Below, piece by piece: positions 1 to 9,071 of a DNA stretch of 50,198 nucleotides. Position 1 is the first letter of the stretch. Each line of letters opens with the position of its first letter. The position numbers and the translations under genes are program-made. The notes beneath the pieces were generated by a model. The model was not told where the DNA came from. It was given only the letters and a program-made list of their open reading frames with translations, and did no database searches. This stretch comes from a virus. The DNA is taken from IMG/VR virus record IMGVR_UViG_3300043469_000556, positions 1 through 50,198 of that record, one strand, 5' to 3'.

Positions 1-2
1 TG

Positions 3-1085
3 GATAAGGATTATATTGAATTAATATCATCAAAAAGATTTAAAGATTCTGTAGATAAAGTTAGAAGAGCCATGGGTGACACCAGAGTAATCCAAGGGGG
101 CAATCCATTAAATAATCTAATGATGACTGCGATGCAATCGTTACAAACAGTTGTATCAATTCAAATGGAAAACAAAGAAGTTTTAGAACAACTTGCAGTT
201 GATTTAGTTATTAAAGAGATGGGTATTCCTGAAGGAGCAATGCAGTTTGACGCTAAATTAGTTATGAGACCTATGGGTGCGGCAGAAGGAATGAAAGAAG
301 AACCTGAAATGCCTAGCGAAGAAGAAATCGAAGAGTTTATGGGTGACGCCGAAACATTTGATTTAGAAAGAGCTAAAAGAAGATTTATTAACTCACTTAT
401 TCAAGGTGCTGCGTTTAAAGGCGGTCACATGTTTAATTTAGTTTCAAGAGAACTTAATGATATTGACCCTAGATTAATGAATTTATACACCGTGTCACAA
501 TCTTTAATGGAACACGCATATTGGTTATTCCCTGATATGGAAGGAATGGCTGGTGGCGGTGGTGGTCAAATGGGACAATCAGAAGTTGACACCGAAACTG
601 ACCCACCAACAGTTAAAGCAAGAGCAATGACGTTCCCGCTTTTAATTCATGAATTAGTTAAAGGTATTTACGAAATATTTGGTACTCACGGTTTACCTGA
701 TGACCCAAAACAACAAGAAATGATTATGAGTGCTGAAGATACTTTACCGGCAGAAATTTGGGATTCTCGATTAGGTCCAATTTTTTGGGAAAAATTCTTA
801 CAAGCTTATCCAATCGAATTGTTTGATGAAGACATGAAACACATCCAACATTACTTATTTATGAGATTTTCTAAATTAAATGCTGAAGAATTTTTTAGAG
901 TTGCTAAACTTATACTTTCAGGTGACCCACAAGGAACTCAATTTATTCAGAGGATGGTTAATGAAATTGTTACTGAATTGAAAGAATATGACGCGGAAGA
1001 AGCGTTGAGTGGCGGTGACGATGAAGATGACGATGAAGGATTTGATGATTTCTTAAATGGACTAGGATTATCGAGACCAAAATAA
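3..1085 (+). CDS. Hypothetical phage protein upstream of terminase (5' partial)
   Basis: The reading frame is open from the left edge and the first 23 codons look coding, so the gene most likely begins outside the window; the ATG at 72 is only an internal alternative. About 360 residues are visible. The middle holds a Gly-rich patch (GMAGGGGGQMGQ) and the C-terminus ends in a strongly acidic run (GGDDEDDDEGFDDF). There is no signal peptide or membrane segment. I do not recognise the family. Its place six bases before the large terminase gene suggests a head or packaging role, but that is inference from position only; a small terminase is not supported by any motif I can see. Confidence 0.85.
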   Translation, partial: DKDYIELISSKRFKDSVDKVRRAMGDTRVIQGGNPLNNLMMTAMQSLQTVVSIQMENKEVLEQLAVDLVIKEMGIPEGAMQFDAKLVMRPMGAAEGMKEEPEMPSEEEIEEFMGDAETFDLERAKRRFINSLIQGAAFKGGHMFNLVSRELNDIDPRLMNLYTVSQSLMEHAYWLFPDMEGMAGGGGGQMGQSEVDTETDPPTVKARAMTFPLLIHELVKGIYEIFGTHGLPDDPKQQEMIMSAEDTLPAEIWDSRLGPIFWEKFLQAYPIELFDEDMKHIQHYLFMRFSKLNAEEFFRVAKLILSGDPQGTQFIQRMVNEIVTELKEYDAEEALSGGDDEDDDEGFDDFLNGLGLSRPK

Positions 1086-1091
1086 TGAAAC

Positions 1092-2861
1092 ATGTTAAAT
1101 TTATCCAAAGAACAGGTACTAATAGAGTACGTAAAATGTCATAAGGATGTAAAATACGCGTTAAGAACTTATCTACAAACCTACGACAATACAGTTTCTA
1201 AATACGTACCATTAGAATTATTTCCTGACCAAGCATCATTACTTGAAGATTACGAGAATTATAACGAAAACATCGCCCTAAAATATCGACAAGCGGGAGT
1301 ATCTACAGTTACCGCAGCTTGGGCTTCGATGAAACTTTCTTTTGCTAAAAAAAATAAACCCGAAAAAGTTCTTATAATTGCTAATAAACTTGATACGTCA
1401 TTAGAAATGGCGAACAAGATTAGAGCCTTTGTTGGTCAATGGCCAAGTTGGGTTGGGGTTGACTTTGCAGTTGAAAAAAACTCACAAAAACATTATAAAT
1501 TAAATAACGGTAGTGAGGTTAAAGCCGTTGCAACATCTAAAGATGCCTTACGTGGATTTACTCCTACAATACTTGTATTTGATGAGGCGGCGTTTATCGA
1601 GGCCGACAGTGATTTTTGGGCGGCTTGTATGGCGTCCCTATCTACAGGAGGTAAAGTAATTGTAGTCTCAACGCCAAATGGTTATGACCGAATTTATTAT
1701 GAAATATACGACCAAGCATTAAGAAACATGAATGACTTTAGGATTACTGAAATGTATTGGTTTCGTGACCCTCGTTATACAAAAGATTTATATTTAGTTA
1801 AAACCGAGGATATGATTCACTATCTTTTAAATAAAGAAGAGTATAGTGAAAAAGATATACTTAGTTGGTCACATATACCAGCGTCCGAAAGAGATTATAG
1901 TGAACTAAAAAAATTAATGGACCAAGGTTATAAACCTTGTTCTTCTTGGTTTGAGGCGATGGTTAAGAAATTAAAATATGATAAACGTAAAGTATCTCAG
2001 GAGTTGGAATGTAACTTCTTAGGTTCAGGTGATAACGTATTTGATTCTAAAATGTTACAAACTATTAGAGAAAATTCTATTACAGAACCCAAGAATAAAA
2101 TGATGGGTAATGCTTTATGGATTTGGAAAGAACCTGTTGTTGGCCATAAATACATTATGGGGGTTGACGTATCTCGTGGAGATAGTGAAGATTTTAGCTC
2201 CTTTCAAATTATTGATTTTGATGAGAGAGAACAGGTTGCAGAATATGTTGGTAAATTACCACCAGATACTATGGCGGAAATTTGTTATAAATGGGCCAAC
2301 ATGTATTCATGTTTTATTGTAATTGATATTACTGGCGGTATGGGTGTTTCCACATCAAGAAAATTACAGGAAATGGGTTACAAAGACTTATATGTTGATG
2401 GTGTCGATACTGCTAATAAGTGGAAGTACGATGCCAAGGCACATGAAAAAATACCAGGGATTAACTTTAACAATAAAAGGGTTCAAATTATCTCGTCATT
2501 TGAAGAGGGGATGAGACATGGATTTAAAATTTATAGTTCAAGACTTTTTAATGAAATGAATACGTTCATCTACATTAATGGCCGTCCTGACCACCAAAAA
2601 GGACATCATGACGATTTAATTATGTCGGTGGCTATGGCAACTTACGTTGCCGAGTCTTCATTTAGTAATTTGACTAAGGTTGTTGAGCACACTAAAGCGA
2701 TGATTGAGGCTTGGGCGGTTAATAATAATGACCAAACATCAAAAAAATTAGAATTTAATCCTGTTATACCGCACATGTCTGAAAGAATTAATCAGTATAA
2801 CAGTCAGAACATGTCTAGAGAAGATTATCAAAAGTATGGTTGGTTATTTGGTGTTAGATAA
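1092..2861 (+). CDS. terL: Terminase large subunit (T4 gp17-like)
   Basis: This is the DNA-packaging motor ATPase and nuclease that docks on the portal and translocates and cuts concatemeric phage DNA. The N-terminal ATPase has a Walker A-type motif KYRQAGVST (about residues 64-72), a Walker B motif TILVFDEAAF (159-168) with D164/E165, and a coupling segment VIVVSTPNG near residue 190. The C-terminal RNase H-fold nuclease shows the first acidic motif GVDVSRGDSEDFS (Asp359), a second acidic strand FIVIDITGG and the late HDDLIMSVAMA motif. At 589 residues it is close to T4 gp17 (610). The ATG lies six bases after the preceding stop, so translation may be coupled. The family call is firm. Confidence 0.97.
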   Translation: MLNLSKEQVLIEYVKCHKDVKYALRTYLQTYDNTVSKYVPLELFPDQASLLEDYENYNENIALKYRQAGVSTVTAAWASMKLSFAKKNKPEKVLIIANKLDTSLEMANKIRAFVGQWPSWVGVDFAVEKNSQKHYKLNNGSEVKAVATSKDALRGFTPTILVFDEAAFIEADSDFWAACMASLSTGGKVIVVSTPNGYDRIYYEIYDQALRNMNDFRITEMYWFRDPRYTKDLYLVKTEDMIHYLLNKEEYSEKDILSWSHIPASERDYSELKKLMDQGYKPCSSWFEAMVKKLKYDKRKVSQELECNFLGSGDNVFDSKMLQTIRENSITEPKNKMMGNALWIWKEPVVGHKYIMGVDVSRGDSEDFSSFQIIDFDEREQVAEYVGKLPPDTMAEICYKWANMYSCFIVIDITGGMGVSTSRKLQEMGYKDLYVDGVDTANKWKYDAKAHEKIPGINFNNKRVQIISSFEEGMRHGFKIYSSRLFNEMNTFIYINGRPDHQKGHHDDLIMSVAMATYVAESSFSNLTKVVEHTKAMIEAWAVNNNDQTSKKLEFNPVIPHMSERINQYNSQNMSREDYQKYGWLFGVR

Positions 2862-2870
2862 TATTTATTA
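2862..2870 (+). promoter_or_regulatory. TATTTAT element before the small gene at 2883
   Basis: TATTTATTA ends 12 bases before the ATG. It is one of at least eleven copies in the window lying 12-29 bases before a start codon; putative late promoter. Confidence 0.5.
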
Positions 2871-2882
2871 ATAAAACATCAC

Positions 2883-3038
2883 ATGGGATTAACTTCTAGA
2901 AAAAAATCGGGGAATAAGCTTAATGGCAGTAAATTAAACGTGCCTGGTCAGGGTATTAGTAATGTTAAACCTGGTGGTGATAATAAAATAAACCAACAAA
3001 AAGGTGACCCTAACAGAAAAAAAGGTAATCAAAATTAA
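2883..3038 (+). CDS. Small basic hypothetical protein (51 aa)
   Basis: A short frame begins at an ATG 13 bases after a TATTTATTA element and ends 37 bases before the portal gene. The product is rich in Gly, Asn and Lys (MGLTSRKKSGNKLNG at the start, DPNRKKGNQN at the end), has no predicted fold and is probably disordered. I do not recognise it. The upstream element shared with other virion genes and its placement between terminase and portal argue that it is real. Confidence 0.6.
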   Translation: MGLTSRKKSGNKLNGSKLNVPGQGISNVKPGGDNKINQQKGDPNRKKGNQN

Positions 3039-3075
3039 CTATTTAATTATAGATAATTAGAATTAAATTTATTAC

Positions 3076-4899
3076 ATGGAAAATAATCAAAATAATCAAT
3101 TTACAGTTTGGCAGAGGTTATCCCAAGCTTTTGGGCCTAACGCCCTGTTAAATCAAGATTATCCAACATATAATTTAGACAAGACTGAATTATTAAAAAC
3201 ATCATCAAAACAGGAATACGAAAGAGAAAAACTACAAGCTCAACAAACGTTTTACTTAGCCAATCAATGGACAAAAATTGAGAGTAACTTATATACTCAA
3301 GCGGTTTATTATGAACCAACAAGATTAGCATCATTTTATGATTACGAATCTATGGAATATACTCCCGAAATTTCGGCGGCTTTAGATATCTACGGTGAAG
3401 AATCAACAACTGTTGACCAAAATGGATACATGTTACAAATTTATTCAGAATCTAAACGTATTAAATCAATCTTAATTGATTTATTTAATAATGTTTTAGA
3501 CATCAATACTAATTTACCAATGTGGACAAGAAATACCGCAAAATACGGTGATAATTTTGTTTATTTAAAATTAGATGCCGAGAAAGGTATTGTTGGTTGT
3601 ATGCAATTACCAAATATTGAGATTGAACGACTTGAAAGAGGTATGGCGGCAAAATCTGCAAACGTTGAGGAACCCGTAGAAAACAAAGGTTTAAGATTTA
3701 AGTGGAAGGCTAAAGACATGGAATTTAATTCATGGGAAATTGCTCACTTTAGATTATTAGGTGATGATAGAAAATTACCTTATGGTACTTCTATGTTAGA
3801 AAAAGCAAGACGTATTTGGAAACAATTATTATTGTCGGAAGACGCAATGTTAATCTATCGGACTTCAAGAGCACCTGAAAGACGTGTATTTAAAGTTTTT
3901 GTTGGTAACATGGACGATAAAGATGTTGAGGCATATGTACAACGTGTTGCAAACAAATTTAAACGTAGTCAGGTGGTTGATAGTCAATCAGGTAATGTTG
4001 ATATGAGATTTAACCAAATGGCGGTTGACCAAGATTATTTTATTCCTGTTCGTGACCAAGCGGCGCCAAATCCAATTGATACTTTACCTGGAGCTCAGAA
4101 CCTTTCTGAGATTGCCGATATTGAATACATCCAAAAGAAATTATTAACCGCACTTCGGGTACCTAAGGCGTTTTTAGGGTTTGAGGAAGTGGTTGGTGAT
4201 GGTAAGAATTTATCATTACAAGACATCCGTTTTGCAAGAACAATTAATAGAATTCAAAAATCTATGATTGCAGAAATGAATAAAATCGCCATCATACATT
4301 TATTCTTATTAGGTTTTGAAGATGAATTATCAAACTTTACCTTAGGATTAACTAATCCATCAACACAAGCCGATTTATTAAAAATTGATGTTTGGAAAGA
4401 AAAAGTTTTATTATACAAAGATGCTGTAACGGCAATCGAGGGTATTGCACCAGTGTCAGTGACTTGGGCTAAGAAACATGTACTAGGATTCTCGGATGAA
4501 GAAATTAAATTAGATTTGCAACAACAACGTGTTGAGAAAGCCGTTGGGGCAGAATTAACTAATACCGCAACTATTATCAACCATACAGGAGTATTTGATA
4601 ATATTGACAAATTATATGGTGTTAAATCAGGCGCAACCCAAACTGTGGGAGCGACCCCACCACCTTTAGGAGGATTAGGAGGTCCTGAAGATACTGGCGG
4701 AGGAGCACCACCACCACCTCCAGGTCCTGAAATAGGTGGTGACGCGGGGATAACACCTGAGTCATTTAAACGTGATAATTTATCAATTTTATTAGAAAGT
4801 GATAACTTAACAGAGTCAGATTCATTTATTGATTTATCTAAAGCGAGAAATTCTTTAGGTGAAATAGAGAAAGAATTAAACAAAATTCTAAAAGATTGA
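3076..4899 (+). CDS. gp20: Portal vertex protein (T4 gp20-like)
   Basis: This forms the dodecameric ring at the capsid vertex through which DNA enters and leaves; it starts head assembly and docks the terminase. The N-terminal third carries the conserved T4-type segment ASFYDYESMEYTPEISAALD followed by IYGEESTT (about residues 86-113). The middle has the helical region with APERRVFKVFVGNMD and a YIQKKLLTALRVPKAFLGFEE stretch typical of the family's clip and stem. At 607 residues it is longer than T4 gp20 (524). The excess is mainly a C-terminal Gly/Pro-rich tail (PPPLGGLGGPEDTGGGAPPP, about residues 530-565) followed by an acidic helix. It is followed at once by a TATTTATAA element and the next gene. 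Confidence 0.95.
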   Translation: MENNQNNQFTVWQRLSQAFGPNALLNQDYPTYNLDKTELLKTSSKQEYEREKLQAQQTFYLANQWTKIESNLYTQAVYYEPTRLASFYDYESMEYTPEISAALDIYGEESTTVDQNGYMLQIYSESKRIKSILIDLFNNVLDINTNLPMWTRNTAKYGDNFVYLKLDAEKGIVGCMQLPNIEIERLERGMAAKSANVEEPVENKGLRFKWKAKDMEFNSWEIAHFRLLGDDRKLPYGTSMLEKARRIWKQLLLSEDAMLIYRTSRAPERRVFKVFVGNMDDKDVEAYVQRVANKFKRSQVVDSQSGNVDMRFNQMAVDQDYFIPVRDQAAPNPIDTLPGAQNLSEIADIEYIQKKLLTALRVPKAFLGFEEVVGDGKNLSLQDIRFARTINRIQKSMIAEMNKIAIIHLFLLGFEDELSNFTLGLTNPSTQADLLKIDVWKEKVLLYKDAVTAIEGIAPVSVTWAKKHVLGFSDEEIKLDLQQQRVEKAVGAELTNTATIINHTGVFDNIDKLYGVKSGATQTVGATPPPLGGLGGPEDTGGGAPPPPPGPEIGGDAGITPESFKRDNLSILLESDNLTESDSFIDLSKARNSLGEIEKELNKILKD

Positions 4900-4908
4900 T
4901 ATTTATAA
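4900..4908 (+). promoter_or_regulatory. TATTTAT element before gene 4919
   Basis: TATTTATAA ends ten bases before the ATG; within it the reverse pattern TATAAATA (the T4 late core) is also readable on the plus strand at 4904-4911. Confidence 0.5.
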
Positions 4909-4918
4909 ATAAAAAGAG

Positions 4919-5638
4919 ATGACAAATTTTGGAATAATTAAATCAAAGATTGAAGATGTGTTATTAGAGTCATATAAAAATGACACATTTAAAGAAGAAT
5001 TCAAAAAATTTAAAAAGTTAGTTTTAGAAAATAAAAAGATACGCAAACTTTTTTATTTGTATGATGATTTATCTTCTAATAAAGGATTGGCAGAATCTAT
5101 TGTTGACGATTATGTGAATGAATGTATTACCATTTATGAAAATACCGTTAATAAAATACAAGAGTCGGATATTACCCCACTAAAGTTATGGGTTAAAAAT
5201 TCTAAAGTTGTTAATCAGTATAATAATATTGATAATTTATTCTCAAGAGATATTTTAACAATTGAATCAAGAATAACAAGTAAAAAACTTATTTCTGAAA
5301 CTATTAAGAAATTACCTATCAAGAAAACAGACACCGTTCAAATTCCGTTAACCTCTATGGTAAACATTGCAAATAAAACAATCTCAAATTTTATTGAGTC
5401 ATTAAGTGAGTCAGATAAAAAAGAATTAACAAAATTTTTATCTGAAGATGATGTTACTTTAAATCAAAAATTTGATAATGTTAAAGAAAGTGTTGTGAAT
5501 AAATTAACTGAAATGAAAAATAATAATAAGGACAAGTCAACTCAAATAAGAATTGATGAAACTCTTGATAAAGTAATATCAGAAAAATACGACAAGTTAA
5601 CTTATTTCAAACTTAAAAGTTTGAATGAGAATCTTTAA
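4919..5638 (+). CDS. Hypothetical head-region protein
   Basis: The product has 239 residues, is lysine- and glutamate-rich, almost entirely predicted helix, and has no membrane segment or recognised motif. It starts ten bases after a TATTTATAA element and stops in a four-base overlap with the convergent bS21 gene. Its location between portal and prohead protease is where T4-like phages keep small prohead core and accessory genes, so a core role is possible, but I cannot assign a family. Confidence 0.8.
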   Translation: MTNFGIIKSKIEDVLLESYKNDTFKEEFKKFKKLVLENKKIRKLFYLYDDLSSNKGLAESIVDDYVNECITIYENTVNKIQESDITPLKLWVKNSKVVNQYNNIDNLFSRDILTIESRITSKKLISETIKKLPIKKTDTVQIPLTSMVNIANKTISNFIESLSESDKKELTKFLSEDDVTLNQKFDNVKESVVNKLTEMKNNNKDKSTQIRIDETLDKVISEKYDKLTYFKLKSLNENL

Positions 5639-5829
5639 TCATTGTTTGATTTATATTTTTTTTGTACGTATTTTGCTTTTGAAATTTCATTTCTCCTTTT
5701 AACGGATTTTTTTTGGAATTCTTTTCTCTCGTTTAATTCTCTACTTTGTCTTGTCTTTATAACTTTACTTTTGTAAATTTTTAACGCTTTTTCAAGAGTT
5801 ACATTCTTTCCTACTTTTACTATTAACAT
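5635..5829 (-). CDS. rpsU: Ribosomal protein bS21 (phage-encoded)
   Basis: The 64-residue product matches bS21 in length and pattern: an N-terminal strand MLIVKVGKNVTLEKALKIYK, a basic first helix, the RELNERKEF turn, a KKSVKRRNE segment and a basic C-terminal helix. The tail AKYVQKKY resembles Bacteroidota bS21, and Tyr54 falls where, as I recall, flavobacterial bS21 uses a tyrosine to help sequester the 16S rRNA anti-Shine-Dalgarno tail. bS21 is the last protein to join the 30S subunit and is easily exchanged, so the phage copy could alter initiation on host ribosomes (inference). It is the only minus-strand gene in the head module, and no Shine-Dalgarno sequence precedes its ATG. Confidence 0.85.
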   Translation of the reverse strand: MLIVKVGKNVTLEKALKIYKSKVIKTRQSRELNERKEFQKKSVKRRNEISKAKYVQKKYKSNND

Positions 5830-5916
5830 ATTTTTTTGAGTTTATATTTATTTTGACTATTGCTGTAAATATACCTATTTTTCTAAAAACAATAAACTTA
5901 AAAATTATGAAATTTA

Positions 5917-6387
5917 ATGAAAAAGGGGAAAACCTCACATATTCACGGATTCAACACCGCCAAAATAATATATGGAACAGTTGATTCGATGAATTTTAAG
6001 TCACTCTATCTTAACATCCAAACATGGGTGGAACCGACCACAGAGTGTCAAAATTGGTCACGGACAGTTCTTAATATGAACAGAGCCATAAAACATTCAA
6101 TCTACGAATCCTTAGATAAAGAGTTATTTGATGATAAATTTATAGTGGATTTAGATTTAAGGTCCAGCGGACTAAATCAAGGTAAAAAATCTTTTATGAA
6201 TTTAGAAATTAATTTCTTTTTGAATCATGAAGGACATGACTTTAAATCAAAAGAAATTAAAGAGTCTCTTAAAGATATTACTACTAGAATTTTTTACGAA
6301 AACTTTATAGGTAACAATTACTTTAACTTTTATCTAACTAAAAAAATCAAAACAAACGATGAGATGCTACAATTAGAGAATGTTTAA
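5917..6387 (+). CDS. Hypothetical protein between portal and protease
   Basis: The product has 156 residues with mixed strand and helix and no signal peptide or transmembrane segment. Visible features are an N-terminal KKGKTSHIHGF, a Trp/Glu-rich segment (YLNIQTWVEPTTECQNW) and a C-terminal strand-rich part. I do not recognise the family. It lies between portal and prohead protease on the same strand, so a head-assembly role is plausible. A different start could be argued, because an in-frame ATG is not preceded by any clear ribosome-binding signal in these genes. Confidence 0.75.
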   Translation: MKKGKTSHIHGFNTAKIIYGTVDSMNFKSLYLNIQTWVEPTTECQNWSRTVLNMNRAIKHSIYESLDKELFDDKFIVDLDLRSSGLNQGKKSFMNLEINFFLNHEGHDFKSKEIKESLKDITTRIFYENFIGNNYFNFYLTKKIKTNDEMLQLENV

Positions 6388-6396
6388 TATTTATAT
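6388..6396 (+). promoter_or_regulatory. TATTTAT element before prohead protease
   Basis: TATTTATAT ends 20 bases before the chosen protease ATG and begins directly after the previous gene's stop. Confidence 0.5.
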
Positions 6397-6416
6397 AAAA
6401 CCTTTGGTGGTTATAA

Positions 6417-7172
6417 ATGAAAATTTGTGGTAAAAAAATGGATAATTTAAAAATTAATATTAATAACGAGTTGAATAAAAAATCAATTCTTGTTGAATAC
6501 GATGCGGGATATATTAATCCAAATGACAATCGTAACGAAAAGTTAATTAGAGAATCTAAAGGTAATATGTTAGACCATTCTAAACCATTTGAATTTTATG
6601 CGGTATTACAAAAATATAACACCCCAAATAGAAATGGTAGAATATATCCTGAACGTATTTTAAAAAGAGAAGCGGAAAACTATAAAAAAATGATAGAAAA
6701 AGGTACAGCTCTTTCAGAGTTAAATCATCCTGAATCATCATTAATTGACTTAGATAGAGTATCTCACGCAATAAATGAAATATGGTGGGAAGGACCTATA
6801 TTAATGGGTAAGATACAATTACTCACTTCACCAGGATTCCACGAAAGAGGTATTGTATCAACTAAAGGAGATTTGGCGGCTAACTACCTAAGACAAGGTG
6901 TTACCTTAGGGATTTCTTCAAGAGGGGTGGGTTCCCTTAAAAAAGTTGGTGAACAGAATGAAGTACAAGAAGATTTTGAATTAATCTGTTTTGACTTAGT
7001 ATCATCACCATCAACACCTGGAGCATACTTATTCCAAAATCCTGAAGATAGATTTAACTTTGACGAGAACTTGGAAGAAGAGAAAAAAATGTCGGTAGAA
7101 AGAAATGTTGGTGAAAATGGTAACAAATCACTTGACTTAATGAGAAAATTAACCGATTATTTAGGAAATTAA
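6417..7172 (+). CDS. gp21: Prohead core protease (T4 gp21-like)
   Basis: This serine protease matures the prohead by cutting scaffold, capsid protein and internal proteins, in T4 typically after Glu in a Leu/Ile-x-Glu context. The hallmark segments are FYAVLQKYNTPNRNGRIYP (residues 60-78), the histidine motif SELNHPE (His104), the serine motif GVTLGISSRGVGS (Ser167/168) and FDLVSSPSTPGA. At 251 residues it is a little longer than T4 gp21 (212). ATG at 6417 is chosen, but ATG at 6438 (Met8) is equally possible. A TATTTATAT element lies 20 bases upstream. The order protease, scaffold, capsid matches T4 genes 21, 22 and 23. Confidence 0.92.
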   Translation: MKICGKKMDNLKININNELNKKSILVEYDAGYINPNDNRNEKLIRESKGNMLDHSKPFEFYAVLQKYNTPNRNGRIYPERILKREAENYKKMIEKGTALSELNHPESSLIDLDRVSHAINEIWWEGPILMGKIQLLTSPGFHERGIVSTKGDLAANYLRQGVTLGISSRGVGSLKKVGEQNEVQEDFELICFDLVSSPSTPGAYLFQNPEDRFNFDENLEEEKKMSVERNVGENGNKSLDLMRKLTDYLGN

Positions 7173-7185
7173 AAAAATTTATAAC

Positions 7186-7395
7186 ATGGACGAAAAGTAT
7201 TTTATTGCAAAAATCACAACCGATATGATTGATGAAAAATCGGGAAAACTTAAAAAATTAAGAGAAGAAAAATTAGTAAAAGGTTATAACCCTACTGATG
7301 TTGAGGCCAAAGTAACTAAAGTTTACGAAAACTACACACAGGATTGGAGATTAACCGCAATTGTTGAAAGTAAAATTGATGAGGTGATAGAATAA
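7186..7395 (+). CDS. Small hypothetical protein after protease
   Basis: The product has 69 residues and starts 13 bases after the protease stop. It reads as two strands flanking a helix: YFIAKITTDMIDEKSGKLKK, a LVKGYNPTDVEAKVTKVYE segment, then WRLTAIVESKIDEVIE. The shape recalls the DUF4494-type small proteins of Bacteroidota, but the match is from memory and weak. A rho-independent terminator follows, so it closes the protease transcription unit. Confidence 0.75.
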   Translation: MDEKYFIAKITTDMIDEKSGKLKKLREEKLVKGYNPTDVEAKVTKVYENYTQDWRLTAIVESKIDEVIE

Positions 7396-7418
7396 AATTT
7401 TCACATTTCGATAATAAT

Positions 7419-7446
7419 AAAAAGGGGGCATTAGTCCCCTTTTTTG
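7419..7446 (+). terminator. Rho-independent terminator after the protease unit
   Basis: A stem AAAAAGGGG/CCCCTTTTT with a short loop is followed by a long T-run. It separates the protease genes from the scaffold and capsid genes. Confidence 0.85.
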
Positions 7447-7531
7447 TTTTTTTTTAAAAATGGCACTATTTATAATAAATTAAAAACCAATTATTAAATT
7501 AGTTTAATTAAAACTTTTTTAACATTGGGGA

Positions 7532-7540
7532 TATTTATAT
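7532..7540 (+). promoter_or_regulatory. TATTTAT element before scaffold gene
   Basis: TATTTATAT ends 20 bases before the scaffold ATG and follows a terminator, so a fresh transcript covering scaffold and capsid genes most likely starts here. Confidence 0.6.
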
Positions 7541-7560
7541 AGTAAATTAAAAACATACAA

Positions 7561-9033
7561 ATGGCAAAAGAAAAATCTTTAGTTGAAGAAGCAATCATCC
7601 AAATGAAAAATTTAGAGGATGCAGTTGCTGAAAATGCAAAAGGAATACTTGCTTCAACTATGAAGCAAGAAATCAAAGAACTAGTAAAAGAGTCTCTGAC
7701 TGAACAAGAAGATGAGATTGAAACAGACATTGAAATGGACGAACCTGAAATGGAAGACGATATGTCTGACGAAGAAGGGTTGGACTTGGATATGGATAAT
7801 TTAGATATGGATGATGAAGATTCTATGGATGATGAAGATTCTATGGATGACGACGAAACTATTGACCTTACTGACGTTGATGACGAGGATGAAATCTTAC
7901 GTGTATTCAGCTTAATGGGTCCTGAAGATAATATCGTGGTTACCAAAGATAATTCAGGTAATATCAATCTTAAAGATTCTGAAAAAGAGTATATGATTGT
8001 CGGAGAAGGTGACGAATACGTTGATGAAACAGAAATGTTCGAAATGGATGATATGTCAGATTTTGGCATGGAAGACGAAGACGAAGACGAAGACGACATT
8101 AATAGCATCATCGATAAAGTATTTAACACTAACGAAGAAGAAGAAATGGATTTTGGAATGGACGAACCTAAAATGGACAGTGAAGAAATTGTTTATGAAA
8201 TAGAATTTGACGAAGAAGAAGAAGAAATGGACAGTGAAGAAATTGTTTATGAAATTGAATTTGACGAACAAGAAGGCGAAGAAGACATGGGTCTATACGA
8301 CGATGATGAACCTGTAATGGAATCTAAGAAAATGTCAATCAAACCTAAAGGTGTCGGAATTGGAAATCCAAATAAGAAAAAAATATATTCAAACAAACCT
8401 AACCAAGAAGGTGGTTTTAAAACTGTAAAAAGAACAGTTAATAAAACCATGGGTACTGGTAAAGCAAAATTTGAATATAAAGAGGGTGAAAATCTTGACG
8501 GTGATATGAAAACTGTTAAAAAGGTTGAAACCAAAGAAGCATCAAGAACTTTAGGAAGTGGTTCTAATTTTAGAACTGGCGGTTTACCAAAACCAAGAGC
8601 TCATTCAAAATTTAACACGGCAATCCAAAAAGAAAGTATTGATAACAGAGAATTACAAGTTCTTAGAGAAAAAAATGAAGAGTACAGAAAAGCACTTAAC
8701 ATTTTTAGAAATAAATTAAACGAAGTTGCAGTGTTCAACTCAAACTTAGCATACGCTACACGTTTGTTCACAGAACATTCAACATCAAAACAAGAAAAGA
8801 TTAATATCTTAAGACGTTTTGATAGTGTTGAAACTATTAAAGAATCTAAAAACTTGTATAAGACATTAAAAGATAACCTTTCGTCTAAGACAAATCAACC
8901 AATGAATGAGTCAATTGAAAGAACTATTCAAAGTTCTCCATCGACAGGGTCATCGGCTAATTTGATTGAGTCTAAAACATATGAAAATCCTCAGTTCTTA
9001 AGAATGAAAGATTTAATGTCAAAATTAAAATAA
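7561..9033 (+). CDS. Prohead core scaffold protein (gp22-like by position)
   Basis: The 490-residue product is extremely acidic in its first half (runs such as MDDEDSMDDDETIDLTDVDD and EDEDEDEDDINS) and turns basic and helical in its second half. It ends in a coiled-coil-like region (NRELQVLREKNEEYRKALNI). Lying between the gp21-like protease and the gp23-like capsid protein, it occupies the place of the T4 scaffold gene 22, and acidic, coiled composition fits a scaffold that is digested during maturation. An early SLTEQ (about residues 45-49) could be a protease site. A 54-base tandem duplication lies inside the gene. T4 gp22 is shorter (269), and the sequence itself is too simple for a firm homology call. 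Confidence 0.8.
   Translation: MAKEKSLVEEAIIQMKNLEDAVAENAKGILASTMKQEIKELVKESLTEQEDEIETDIEMDEPEMEDDMSDEEGLDLDMDNLDMDDEDSMDDEDSMDDDETIDLTDVDDEDEILRVFSLMGPEDNIVVTKDNSGNINLKDSEKEYMIVGEGDEYVDETEMFEMDDMSDFGMEDEDEDEDDINSIIDKVFNTNEEEEMDFGMDEPKMDSEEIVYEIEFDEEEEEMDSEEIVYEIEFDEQEGEEDMGLYDDDEPVMESKKMSIKPKGVGIGNPNKKKIYSNKPNQEGGFKTVKRTVNKTMGTGKAKFEYKEGENLDGDMKTVKKVETKEASRTLGSGSNFRTGGLPKPRAHSKFNTAIQKESIDNRELQVLREKNEEYRKALNIFRNKLNEVAVFNSNLAYATRLFTEHSTSKQEKINILRRFDSVETIKESKNLYKTLKDNLSSKTNQPMNESIERTIQSSPSTGSSANLIESKTYENPQFLRMKDLMSKLK
8173..8280 (+). repeat. 54-base tandem duplication in the scaffold gene
   Basis: Two near-identical copies (8173-8226 and 8227-8280) each encode MDSEEIVYEIEFDE plus four variable residues. 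It keeps the frame and adds 18 acidic residues. Confidence 0.9.
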
Positions 9034-9071
9034 AATAAAATAAACTAAAAAAAAAATAAAAAACCAAAAAA

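Noticed and set aside
4254-4925. Minus-strand frame opposite the end of the portal gene
   Set aside because: The portal frame is a firm family match over this region and the antisense shows no recognisable domain.
7494-8129. Serine-rich minus-strand frame opposite the scaffold gene
   Set aside because: It is the antisense of acidic GAT/GAA/GAC codons and lacks protein-like composition; the scaffold frame is supported by context.
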